Shown here piece after piece: positions 36,018 to 43,938 of a stretch of DNA of 64,000 nt. Every line of letters starts with the position of its first letter. Position 1 is the first letter of the stretch. The DNA lies in assembly GCF_001027745.1 (NCBI RefSeq), contig NZ_LECU01000002.1:372001-436000 (forward strand), given 5' to 3'. Under the pieces are notes generated by a model. It was given only the letters and a program-made list of their open reading frames with translations, was not told the origin of the DNA and did no database searches. Position numbers and translations under genes: made by a program. Origin of the DNA: Pedobacter sp. BMA. GTDB lineage: Bacteria > Bacteroidota > Bacteroidia > Sphingobacteriales > Sphingobacteriaceae.

Positions 36018-36908
36018 ATGACTAGCAGTCTGCAACTGATCGAAAAGAACATCTGTGCACATATTATTGAGCGACTAGATAAAGTCGGCATTCTATATAG
36101 AATTTTTAGCCGCTCAAAGGGTAAAAAATCGCTTGAAGAGAAAATCGGAAGGAAAGAAAAAGAAGGGAAACCATACACAATCGATGGAAGAAAGATACAA
36201 GATATCATTGGAATAAGAATTGTCACCTATTTTCAAGACGACATTAATCTCGTTAAGGATATGCTTTCGGAAACTATGAATTTCATTGATGAGGAAATTG
36301 ACGTGCATGAGTTGACAGTATTCAAGCCAAAAAGAACTAATATTATTTGCGGATTTACATCCTCCGATATAAAAATATTCGAGGAGACAAAGGCCGCGTC
36401 CCAGTATGAAGGTCTTAATCTGGTAGATCAGACATTTGAATTACAGCTCAGAACCGTGCTGTCAGAAGGATGGCATGAAATTGATCATAGCCTGAGATAC
36501 AAATGTAAGGATGAATGGGAAGGTCATGTAGAAAAAGAGCGCATGTTGAACGGAATTTACGCTAGCTTGGAAGTTAATGATATAGCACTCAAATCACTTT
36601 TTAATGAACTTTCATACCAACATTTCAAGGGCAAGAACTGGGAAGCTATGTTTAGAAATAAATTCCGGTTAAAATTTCAGCCACAAGAAATGCGTGATGA
36701 TTTAAAGCAAATTTTTCTTGATGATGTGAAATTACCGAAGAAATTCCTCAAAGTTGAACGTGAAACTATTATTAAAGAATTAGCGAATACAGATATTGCC
36801 GTTCCAGTAACCTTCAACAACCTAATTTTTTTCACTAACTATTTCATTTTAAAGAACGAGCGCATTAATAGCATCACGCCTGAATTTATCAAAAATTGCA
36901 AAGAGTAG
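36018..36908 (+). CDS. RelA/SpoT-type nucleotide pyrophosphokinase-like protein (putative effector)
   Basis: The 296-residue protein contains a (p)ppGpp-synthetase fold. Basic residues of the ATP site are in SRSKGKKSLEEKIGRKEKEG (31-50), DIIGIRIV lies at 62-69, and FELQLRTVLSEGWHEIDHSL at 140-159 carries the catalytic Glu. The GYxSLH-type motif is altered to QYEGLN (129-134), with Asn for His. No hydrolase, TGS or ACT domain is present. The C-terminal 100 residues are helical and unrecognised. It begins 1 nt after the NACHT stop, so it is translationally coupled. Small synthetases of this kind include housekeeping alarmone enzymes and toxins that modify tRNA or make toxic nucleotides; the pairing favours a defence toxin. 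That is inference. Confidence 0.8.
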   Translation: MTSSLQLIEKNICAHIIERLDKVGILYRIFSRSKGKKSLEEKIGRKEKEGKPYTIDGRKIQDIIGIRIVTYFQDDINLVKDMLSETMNFIDEEIDVHELTVFKPKRTNIICGFTSSDIKIFEETKAASQYEGLNLVDQTFELQLRTVLSEGWHEIDHSLRYKCKDEWEGHVEKERMLNGIYASLEVNDIALKSLFNELSYQHFKGKNWEAMFRNKFRLKFQPQEMRDDLKQIFLDDVKLPKKFLKVERETIIKELANTDIAVPVTFNNLIFFTNYFILKNERINSITPEFIKNCKE

Positions 36909-36937
36909 CTAAACTTTTACCTTTACGAATAAAATAA

Positions 36938-36966
36938 ATAAATCCCGACCCATGGCCGGGATTTAT
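36938..36966. terminator. Bidirectional terminator between the NACHT/RelA cassette and the mini-histone gene
   Basis: ATAAATCCCG and CGGGATTTAT form a perfect 10-bp stem with a 9-nt loop. It lies between convergent genes, 29 nt past the plus-strand stop and 23 nt past the minus-strand stop, with AT-rich flanks. Confidence 0.75.
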
Positions 36967-36989
36967 CATTTCCCAAAACAGCGATAGGA

Positions 36990-37169
36990 TTATTTATCGC
37001 TATTTTTCTTTTCTGTTACTTCTGCTCTGATTTCCTGAGCTAAAACTTTAAGATCTTGCATCGCTTTTCGTACACGTGTACCTGCCGCTGCATTGCCACC
37101 GTCATAAAATTTAGTAGCATCTGCTTCAATTGTTGATACCAATTCTTTTACTTTTTCAAACTTTTCCAT
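36990..37169 (-). CDS. Histone H1-like (Hc1) DNA-binding protein
   Basis: The 59-residue protein reads MEKFEKVKELVSTIEADATK, then FYDGGNAAAGTRVRKAMQDL and KVLAQEIRAEVTEKKN. This is the characteristic AAGTRVRKAMQxLK core of Bacteroidota Hc1-type mini-histones. It binds DNA non-specifically and likely compacts it. It lacks the Lys/Ala-rich tail of chlamydial Hc1. Its place inside the conjugative segment suggests a nucleoid-masking role for the element, but chromosomal copies are also common. Confidence 0.8.
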   Translation of the reverse strand: MEKFEKVKELVSTIEADATKFYDGGNAAAGTRVRKAMQDLKVLAQEIRAEVTEKKNSDK

Positions 37170-37258
37170 AATTGTTTCTTTTGCTGACCAAAAACGTCAG
37201 CGGTTATAAAATTTAATTATTATTTACAAAAAACGAGCCGCTAAAATACAAAATGCGC

Positions 37259-38236
37259 TTAAATGCCCAAGCCCTGACTAGCAGAAACCTCTTTTCCCTT
37301 TGATTTTGTTACAGCTTTATTTAAGGAAGGCTCTTTTAAGAACTGTTCCCTTTTTTCTGCCCTGCCATTGACTGCAAACATATTCAGTTGAGAATAACGC
37401 GGTACCGCTTCCACCTGCAATTTGACCTGCTCGCCATTTTTCTCTACGGTGATGGACGGGCGGTCGCCATTTTTAAGCTGCGCTTCAAGTTTCTCACGAT
37501 CCTTAGGATTCTCCAATTCCTTGATATTGAATTTATCGAGTACTTCCTTTATGTTAAATCCATACGAAGGATCGTGATACTGGTTCATATTAAAGTTCAT
37601 GTGTCGGTCTCGCGGGCCATCAAGGTCAAGCTTCATCCATGCTTTATAAGGTAATCCGCCCTGAGTGAGCATATCTTCGCGATATACCGCCCTGCCTTCA
37701 ATCAAGTTTACAGATTGCGAAGCTGTAAAGCCTTTGCCCCTTTCTACCCAGATGGTCTGCGGCAATGGTGGATTGCGGAAAGTCCTGCCGAATTCCTTGT
37801 CTACATAATTGATCTTGCCTTCTTCCATAGTAGCGAGTTTGGTCTTGTGGGCAGCATCTTTTCCGACAGCGAGTTCCGCATTTCCCGTGTGCTTCTTGAA
37901 TACTTCGATAGCCTCGGCCACATTTTCTCTTTTGAAAACATTGTTTTTTCCGGGCGTATCACTTGGAGAAATGACCAAATACTTCTGCCCCACCTCCAAT
38001 GGCTTGCCTTCATTCAGTGCTACATCATACTTGTTTAGGTAGTAATTTTCGGACTGGCCGGATTGCTTGAAATAAAGGTTAAGATCAATCTGTCCCTTAT
38101 GTCCATTGATTTGGTCCTTTAAAATAAACTCAGGAAGATTGGATTTCATGTTTTCTTCCATTTTCTCCTGGAGCGCCTTACTGAAGCCCAGAGCTTTCAT
38201 CTCAGATTTGAGATTTTCTAAATTGTTTAAATTCAT
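37259..38236 (-). CDS. DUF3945-like conjugative-element protein
   Basis: The 325-residue protein is soluble and charged. Two similar repeats resemble DUF3945/DUF4099-type modules of Bacteroidota mobile elements: YYLNKYDVALNEGKPLEVGQ, then AWMKLDLDGPRDRHMNFNMN with YHDPSYGFNIKEVLDKFNIK. No enzymatic motif is visible. The gene lies just past traM, where traN would be expected in a CTnDOT-type operon. The family name is tentative. Confidence 0.55.
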   Translation of the reverse strand: MNLNNLENLKSEMKALGFSKALQEKMEENMKSNLPEFILKDQINGHKGQIDLNLYFKQSGQSENYYLNKYDVALNEGKPLEVGQKYLVISPSDTPGKNNVFKRENVAEAIEVFKKHTGNAELAVGKDAAHKTKLATMEEGKINYVDKEFGRTFRNPPLPQTIWVERGKGFTASQSVNLIEGRAVYREDMLTQGGLPYKAWMKLDLDGPRDRHMNFNMNQYHDPSYGFNIKEVLDKFNIKELENPKDREKLEAQLKNGDRPSITVEKNGEQVKLQVEAVPRYSQLNMFAVNGRAEKREQFLKEPSLNKAVTKSKGKEVSASQGLGI

Positions 38237-38369
38237 ACTATTGATGTTAATGGTTAACTGATTTGCTATTTTTCATCCTTTGATTAATTCATCGGCCTGC
38301 CTATAAAAAAAAGAGAAATCTTCACGATGACCTGGCAGATAGACATGTCCCTTTTTTTTCAAACTGAGA

Positions 38370-39419
38370 TTACTTTTTAATCTGGTTGTTCCGAAGCAGG
38401 ACGGGAAAACCTGCCTTCACTTTCATTTTTACCCGCCTTACTTTTTTGGAAAAAAGTCCTTTAGCGGCGTCAATACCAGCACCGGCTACCTGAGTTCCTA
38501 TGGACTGGTCCATGCTCAAAAGTCGCAGACTCCTCACCGCATCATCTGCCCCACCGGATATCGCATTATCTACTATCGCATCTGGCGCTGCAATTCCCTT
38601 AATCCCATCCAGGCTGTAAATAGACAGGTCTACCGGAATGATACTTTTACCAATGCGAATGGTTTTGATATCTACTAATAACCTCTGGTTAGTTAAATTA
38701 CAAAGTCCAAAAATTTCGTGTCCCTTTGGAATCAAGGTACCATTGATGGTGACGGTATCGGAAAGCACCAGTTTGAGCACTGCGCCCTGAATGAGGGTTT
38801 GTTTTGCCGCGACCTCGGCTGGAATGGCAGCGAATCTTTCTTCAGGCGCTGCATTGACTTGTTTGATGTAGGCCTCTCGCACGCGCTCGGGATGTTGAAT
38901 ATCCAATACCCTTTCCAGCATGCCAGAAAGTTGTTTCATTTCCTGATCCTCGCCAGCATTCCCCTGCATGGAAGACATTAGCTTTTCCAGCCTGTCGACA
39001 TCGTTGCTCATCCCGGGCACTTTTATATTGCGCTCGCGGGAAGAGGGCAAGGCCTTAGGTTCGGATGGTGCATTGATCTGCGCATTCAATTGCTGTAGTT
39101 TAAGATCAATGTCCTTCGTAGGATCTGTTGCCTGAGGGGTGCTAAAGCCTAATCTACCCGCGACCTCTTCCAGATGTCCGGAACTCGCTTTTGAAGAGTC
39201 CCGCTTAGTTTCCTGATAAATCCCCATTTTGCCCGTCGGTTTTTCCTTACCAAAGTTGGCATTGGGAAGTGAAGCATTGATGCCGGAATTTCTGTTCGCT
39301 TTATTCTCAGCAGTCTTTCCCCCGTCCATGGCATAAAAGGCCAGGGAAAGAAATGGCAGGATCAGTATAGGCAGCACGAGCAGAATTTTTCTTTTGTCCT
39401 TGATTTTTTGATTTTTCAT
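38370..39419 (-). CDS. traM: Conjugative transposon protein TraM
   Basis: The 349-residue protein has one N-terminal membrane segment (ILLVLPILILPFLSLAFYAM), a long polar linker rich in Lys, Ser and Gln, and a C-terminal VirB10-like domain (LIQGAVLKLVLSDTVTINGT, IPKGHEIFGLCNLTNQRLLV). This is the TraM layout of CTnDOT-type transfer operons, where it spans the periplasm as part of the mating channel. It follows the small traL-like and traK genes. The expected outer-membrane partner TraN is not found downstream in this window. Confidence 0.87.
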   Translation of the reverse strand: MKNQKIKDKRKILLVLPILILPFLSLAFYAMDGGKTAENKANRNSGINASLPNANFGKEKPTGKMGIYQETKRDSSKASSGHLEEVAGRLGFSTPQATDPTKDIDLKLQQLNAQINAPSEPKALPSSRERNIKVPGMSNDVDRLEKLMSSMQGNAGEDQEMKQLSGMLERVLDIQHPERVREAYIKQVNAAPEERFAAIPAEVAAKQTLIQGAVLKLVLSDTVTINGTLIPKGHEIFGLCNLTNQRLLVDIKTIRIGKSIIPVDLSIYSLDGIKGIAAPDAIVDNAISGGADDAVRSLRLLSMDQSIGTQVAGAGIDAAKGLFSKKVRRVKMKVKAGFPVLLRNNQIKK

Positions 39420-39437
39420 ATTTTATTTGTTAAATGG

Positions 39438-39647
39438 TTATTGAATGGCACAGATGATAAGTTTGAGCAAGAGGGCACTCATCATGGCAGTGAAAGTAAT
39501 CAGCATAACTAAAAGCCCTTTTGAGGAAATTTTCCGGCATCTGAGATTGAGATGGTTTGCCAATCTTTTTTGCCCGGAAAGTATCTTCTGGTTAAGCTCG
39601 GACATCCCAATGGATTTGCTTCCCTTAATATTTGATTCCTTTTCCAT
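39438..39647 (-). CDS. TraL-position small membrane protein
   Basis: The 69-residue protein has one C-terminal membrane segment (GLLVMLITFTAMMSALLLKL) after a basic N-terminal half (LANHLNLRCRKISSK). It lies exactly where TraL sits in Bacteroidota transfer operons, between traK and traM, with gaps of 3 and 18 nt. Sequence alone is too short to confirm TraL, which is usually somewhat longer. Confidence 0.6.
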   Translation of the reverse strand: MEKESNIKGSKSIGMSELNQKILSGQKRLANHLNLRCRKISSKGLLVMLITFTAMMSALLLKLIICAIQ

Positions 39648-39650
39648 TCG

Positions 39651-40265
39651 CTAAGGGTTTATGGGTTCATCGTGATTATCCAGAGTCTCCCAGCGCTGTA
39701 TCAAAAATCCGTGCGGATTGTTATCCGAGCGGGAGACATTCCTTAAGGTTCCGGCAGTGATGAGCTTCCGGGTTACTGTAGAAGTTGCCCGAATCAGTTT
39801 CTGCGTGGCGTAGCACCTGAAGCGGTATGGGTATTCCGCAAGATCAAGCGACGTACTGTCGACCATGATTTCCTGGGAGATATTTGCTGAGATCAGGTTA
39901 TTGAAATATCCTTTTTCCTTGAGGTTATCATAGGTCCGTTTGGCACTTTCATCCGCCAGGTTTAATGCGGATGAGATATTGGACTGAATAACCTTTTCAT
40001 CGGGATCCAGGGTAAAAAAGTAGTGGTGAAACATTTTGATGTGATCACGGAGCTCTACTGCAATATTATCCTTTCGTTCCCCGGATACTGCCTCGAGCAC
40101 CTTGCCATTGGCCAGGATGTAAACCCGCTGTTGGGCACTGTTGGCTAGGCTAAATCCCTTGTAGATTGCGAACCCGGAAAGGCAAATACAGGCGATGATC
40201 AGAAAAAAGCTGAAGCGCTTGATGTGCTGAAAAGCAGTATCGATATTTTTGAATTGCGTGAACAT
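39651..40265 (-). CDS. traK: Conjugative transposon protein TraK
   Basis: The 204-residue protein has an N-terminal membrane helix (FSFFLIIACICLSGFAIYKG) and a VirB8-like periplasmic domain. IAVELRDHIKMFHHYFFTLD and YPYRFRCYATQKLIRATSTV are highly typical of TraK, and the C-terminus ends GFLIQRWETLDN. It bridges inner-membrane and core components of the type IV secretion channel. It sits 12 nt from traJ. Confidence 0.9.
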   Translation of the reverse strand: MFTQFKNIDTAFQHIKRFSFFLIIACICLSGFAIYKGFSLANSAQQRVYILANGKVLEAVSGERKDNIAVELRDHIKMFHHYFFTLDPDEKVIQSNISSALNLADESAKRTYDNLKEKGYFNNLISANISQEIMVDSTSLDLAEYPYRFRCYATQKLIRATSTVTRKLITAGTLRNVSRSDNNPHGFLIQRWETLDNHDEPINP

Positions 40266-40277
40266 AGGCGATAAGGT

Positions 40278-41492
40278 TTAAGTATTTTTTCCAGAAATTT
40301 TGTCTTTTTGATAATTTCCATGATCAGGAAAGTAGTCCCCTTGGGCAGCGGAAGCATATCCTTGAGATTGAACTCGGGCCTTATCCCCAAGCGCATCGGC
40401 AACCATGCCCCCTGCTCCTGTTGCTGCATTTATCCCGGACCTTGGTGCGGCAACGATGAGAGAATTGACCTTGGTCAATATCGCATTTCCCCCACCTGCG
40501 TGCACGACGTAATTAGCCACATTGGGCACCGAGAAATAGCCTACAATTCCGATGATGAGGAAGACCAGGTAAGCCGTATCAGTGGAGGAGAAAAAGGTAT
40601 CTCCCTGTGCCTCGATCTGGGATAGATCCACCTTGATCATGTTTTCCTGAATCTTCCCTAGTATGCTGCCAAAGATGTTGGCAATGGGCAGCCACAAAAA
40701 AATATTCACATACCTCGCGAGCCAGACGGTGAGCGTTTGTTGAAAACCATCAAAGACGGCAAAGCCAAATACCAGCGGTCCTAGAATTGCCAGCACGATC
40801 AGGAAGAATATCCGAATGGTATTGATGCAGAGTGAAGCTGCAGCATAGAGCACTTCTAAAACTTCCTTAAGCCAGGATTTAATCGAATTGCGCAGGTTAT
40901 AGCTTTGTTTTTCCATCCAAAACTGCATGGAATTTCCCAACCCATCCAAAAAAGTTTCGTCATCCCTGTTAGGGTCTTTTGGATGGGTATATTTATACCA
41001 TTTATCACTATCTCCCTGACCACTCTCCCCCACGTACATTTGCCAGTTTTTTGATTTTTTGATGGCCGCTTCTTTAAGTTTTAGCAGGCGCTCAATTGCT
41101 CTGTTACTGTCGCTGACCATGGCGCCGGTAGCCGAAACTGTAGGTTTGAGCACGCCATTCATAATCCCAAGCACCGCGGGGAACATCATGATGCATAGGC
41201 CAAGAGCAAACGGGCGAAGCAAGGGATAGAAATCGATGGGCTCCGCAGCCGCAATCTGCCGCCATACTCGGCTGGCGATATACCAAAGGGCGCCGAATCC
41301 TGCTATTCCCCTGGCCACGTCAATCAGCCGGGAACTCAAGGGAATCATCTCTTCATACACATGATCTAGTACTGCTTGCATGCCTGAAAGCTCACCTGCT
41401 ATCCCTTGAGCAAAACCAGCGAAGGGAAAAATAAAAAGCATAAGACAAACCCATGCTCCCTTAAAAGGGAGATTATATAATCTTTTCATCAT
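40278..41492 (-). CDS. traJ: Conjugative transposon protein TraJ
   Basis: The 404-residue polytopic inner-membrane protein is VirB6-like. A signal-like N-terminus (LMLFIFPFAGFAQG) precedes segments such as YPLLRPFALGLCIMMFPAVL, FFLIVLAILGPLVFGFAVFD and AYLVFLIIGIVGYFSVPNVA. The last is followed by NYVVHAGGGNAI, a TraJ hallmark. It forms the inner-membrane entrance of the DNA channel. Confidence 0.9.
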   Translation of the reverse strand: MMKRLYNLPFKGAWVCLMLFIFPFAGFAQGIAGELSGMQAVLDHVYEEMIPLSSRLIDVARGIAGFGALWYIASRVWRQIAAAEPIDFYPLLRPFALGLCIMMFPAVLGIMNGVLKPTVSATGAMVSDSNRAIERLLKLKEAAIKKSKNWQMYVGESGQGDSDKWYKYTHPKDPNRDDETFLDGLGNSMQFWMEKQSYNLRNSIKSWLKEVLEVLYAAASLCINTIRIFFLIVLAILGPLVFGFAVFDGFQQTLTVWLARYVNIFLWLPIANIFGSILGKIQENMIKVDLSQIEAQGDTFFSSTDTAYLVFLIIGIVGYFSVPNVANYVVHAGGGNAILTKVNSLIVAAPRSGINAATGAGGMVADALGDKARVQSQGYASAAQGDYFPDHGNYQKDKISGKNT

Positions 41493-41500
41493 CTTAAATT

Positions 41501-42142
41501 TTAATTGATCTTAAACAGGTCTTTTGCGCCTTGAACATCCTTTAGTGCACCCTTTCGCTGGACGAGTAATGTGCCAGCCTCCCTGTTAAAGCTTCTCAAG
41601 AAAACCAATTTGTCAGCGGTATCCTTAAAAATCCGGTCAATCGCGGATAGTCTTTCCTCATCACTCATGCGAAGCGATCCTGCGGTAAGCACCAAAGTGA
41701 GTTCCTCGAGATTGTCTTTACTTTGATCGAACAAAACAGCATACACCCTGGAAATATACTCCAGCTCCCCGCTGTTCATCAGACCCGAGGCATTGAAGTT
41801 TTTCAGGGCACGTCTATACTCTGAAACGATATCCTTTTGTGCCGTAATGATGTCCGCGACCCGGGCATACTTGCGCACTTCAGGGGAGACCAATAAGAGC
41901 CCATCCAGAAAGGTTTCATGCAGTGAAAAATTTCCCTGCGAGATATTTTTTACCGCATTGTATCCAGTAGAGATAATGGTGTAACCTTTTTTCATATCGC
42001 TCAGAATATTTTTGAGCTGGCTCAGTTTTTCGACATTCAACAGTAACTGCTGGGCTTCAGTGGATTGTGCAAAGCTTTTGACACAAAATAAAAAGCTGAG
42101 TACACTGAATAAAGCAATGCTGGTTATTTTACCTATTTTCAT
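41501..42142 (-). CDS. TerB/TraI-like conjugal transfer protein, third of a tandem set
   Basis: The 213-residue protein has a signal peptide (ALFSVLSFLFCVKSFAQ) and a helical body: LSDMKKGYTIISTGYNAVKN, SPEVRKYARVADIITAQKDI, and RLSAIDRIFKDTADKLVFLR at the end. It is clearly homologous to the preceding gene product (KKGYEIGHSGL, SPEIRNNVKVAEII). Homologs carry the misleading name TerB tellurite resistance; location in a tra operon argues for a periplasmic VirB5-like or pilus-associated role. Its start overlaps the previous gene by 14 nt. Confidence 0.7.
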   Translation of the reverse strand: MKIGKITSIALFSVLSFLFCVKSFAQSTEAQQLLLNVEKLSQLKNILSDMKKGYTIISTGYNAVKNISQGNFSLHETFLDGLLLVSPEVRKYARVADIITAQKDIVSEYRRALKNFNASGLMNSGELEYISRVYAVLFDQSKDNLEELTLVLTAGSLRMSDEERLSAIDRIFKDTADKLVFLRSFNREAGTLLVQRKGALKDVQGAKDLFKIN

Positions 42143-42773
42143 ACCATCCCTCCATTTTTTTTATCGTTTCCAGTTCTCTCATCCGCTCGGCACCAAGCTG
42201 CCGGAAAGTGCCAGAGATGCCAAGGGCAAAACTCCTTTTCTCCTGCATTTGCTCGTGCAAACGGTCTATGCGCAGCAGCCTTTCATTATCTGTCAATTCT
42301 GCCCTTCCGGAAGTAATGATGAGCAGCAGCTCTTCCATATCTGCGAGGCATTCATCCAGCAGATTGCTACGGACCAGATCCAAATAAGATACATGTTGAG
42401 CGGTTAAGCCTTTAGCGCTGCGCAAGGCATTGAAAGCTTTTGATACATCAATTTGCATCTGGATGATCTCCGCTACCTTTACATTATTCCTGATTTCCGG
42501 ACTTACCCCTTTTAGTGAACTGAAAAACGCACCGTGCAGGTCAAACTCTCCTTTACTGGCATCTTTGATAAAGGTGAGTCCGGAGTGGCCGATCTCATAC
42601 CCTTTTTTTAAATATCCGGCATAAAGTTTAAGGGCGGCAACCTGTTCAAACAGGTACTTTTGCTGCGTCTTTTTCTGAGAAAACCATTCCGACCAGGTCT
42701 GCGCGTTTACTGCCCCCGACATCAACAATGTTAATATCATCAGCGCTGAACACTTTCTTTTAATCGATTCCAT
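42129..42773 (-). CDS. TerB/TraI-like conjugal transfer protein, second of a tandem set
   Basis: The 214-residue exported protein (CSALMILTLLMSGAVNAQ) shares LKKGYEIGHSGLTFIKDASK and VSPEIRNNVKVAEIIQMQID with the gene product downstream. Its C-terminus (LTDNERLLRIDRLHEQMQEK) matches both neighbours in pattern. It overlaps the genes on each side by 14 nt, so the three are translationally coupled. The function is inferred from context only. Confidence 0.7.
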   Translation of the reverse strand: MESIKRKCSALMILTLLMSGAVNAQTWSEWFSQKKTQQKYLFEQVAALKLYAGYLKKGYEIGHSGLTFIKDASKGEFDLHGAFFSSLKGVSPEIRNNVKVAEIIQMQIDVSKAFNALRSAKGLTAQHVSYLDLVRSNLLDECLADMEELLLIITSGRAELTDNERLLRIDRLHEQMQEKRSFALGISGTFRQLGAERMRELETIKKMEGWYENR

Positions 42774-43440
42774 ATAGCTCCTTTAATTTGGCCACTTCCT
42801 CCAGCGATACTGACCTTTTGATGCTCAAATCAATATTTCTGGAATTAAAAGTCTTGAGGTCCGTATAGTTTTCTTCCATTTTCGCCGCTGCATTATTGAT
42901 GATTTCCAGCCGCTTTCCATCACTCATTTGGGTCTTAAATGAATTAACCACCAGCAAAACCTGATCAAGATTTTTAACACTTTCTTCCAAAATCCCGAGA
43001 TAGGTTTTTTGCATCTGATCCAGTTCATCCACGGTGAAGTGTCTGTCCTTTTGAAAGAGTCCCCATGCCCACTTGTACTCATCCACAATGGCGATTTGTC
43101 GCTGGGTGAGGTCTTTCACTCTTTTATAATAGGTGATCGCGGTTTTGACTTTCCAAAGGGAGGTATAGTATTCACTGTAGAGCTCCCTTTGCCTTTCCGT
43201 CCAATCGGCGATCTCGGTAAGCTTGAGCTTTGACAGCTGGTTTTCAAGGACCTTTTGTGCATTCTGTAGCCAAATGGTTTCGTTCTGGAGGCGCTGAACT
43301 TTCAGATCCACTGCGCGGATGACTTTTTTTACACCTGCCTTGATTACTTCCAGTACAGCGATCTGAGCATTCGCTCCTTTTGGAAGGCTCACGCAAATGG
43401 TCATGGCACTGACCGGCAGGATTACCATATAGTTTTTCAT
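42760..43440 (-). CDS. TraI-like conjugal transfer protein, first of a tandem set
   Basis: ATG 43440 is chosen because it opens a signal peptide (MKNYMVILPVSAMTICVSLP, then KGANAQ). The frame is open to an ATG at 43545, which would be only 11 nt from the upstream lipoprotein gene, so the longer form cannot be excluded. The body is coiled-coil-prone (LQRLQNETIWLQNAQKVLEN), with DWTERQRELYSEYYTSLWKV typical of TraI/VirB5-like proteins of this class. The C-terminus (MSDGKRLEIINNAAAKMEEN) has the pattern seen in the next two genes. Confidence 0.7.
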   Translation of the reverse strand: MKNYMVILPVSAMTICVSLPKGANAQIAVLEVIKAGVKKVIRAVDLKVQRLQNETIWLQNAQKVLENQLSKLKLTEIADWTERQRELYSEYYTSLWKVKTAITYYKRVKDLTQRQIAIVDEYKWAWGLFQKDRHFTVDELDQMQKTYLGILEESVKNLDQVLLVVNSFKTQMSDGKRLEIINNAAAKMEENYTDLKTFNSRNIDLSIKRSVSLEEVAKLKELYGID

Positions 43441-43556
43441 ATGTTTTTTAATTTTGGTTGCCAGCAGTCCCAGCATTTTCCGCGGACTGCTTAAGCTGTT
43501 TCTGATTTTGGTGCATGGCCCTGCACCGTTTATTCGAGATCTCATATTTTTATGCG

Positions 43557-43925
43557 CTATTTTTTGACATATTTTCTTTTTCCAATCATCAGGTACCCAG
43601 AATCAGGGTAGATGGTGATGAGTTTTCCTTTTTTCAGTTCGGTTAGGGATTTGGTCCCCTCATCGTAAAGGGCTTTCCATTCTTCCCGCTCATATTGCCT
43701 TTTGCCGGCTTTACCATTTTCGATCAGGTTAAACCCGGTTCGGCGATGGATCAGGAAAATATTGCCTTCACTAGCTTCAACAGCGAGTGTATCATCAGCC
43801 TTGCTAAATTCACCCCCGGCGGAATTGATGAATGTTCCAGGCAGAAATGACCTGGACTTATTAGTCTGACAGCCTATGAGCTGAATGAGGCAAACCGCAG
43901 CTAAAATCAATTGATAATTTTTCAT
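43557..43925 (-). CDS. Small lipoprotein in the tra operon
   Basis: The 122-residue protein has a lipoprotein signal with lipobox LIGC at 17-20 (ILAAVCLIQLIGCQTNKSRS). The mature part is a small beta-rich domain (GNIFLIHRRTGFNLIENGKA, KLITIYPDSGYLMIGKRKYV). Placement between traG and the TraI-like genes matches accessory lipoproteins in such operons, possibly surface-exclusion or channel-associated. No named family was recognised. Confidence 0.65.
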   Translation of the reverse strand: MKNYQLILAAVCLIQLIGCQTNKSRSFLPGTFINSAGGEFSKADDTLAVEASEGNIFLIHRRTGFNLIENGKAGKRQYEREEWKALYDEGTKSLTELKKGKLITIYPDSGYLMIGKRKYVKK

Positions 43926-43938
43926 GAATTCTGTGTTT

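Noticed and set aside
41501-42773. Tellurite resistance function for the TerB-named genes
   Set aside because: Both are exported and embedded with overlaps in the tra operon. The name comes from weak family resemblance, and a transfer role is more consistent.
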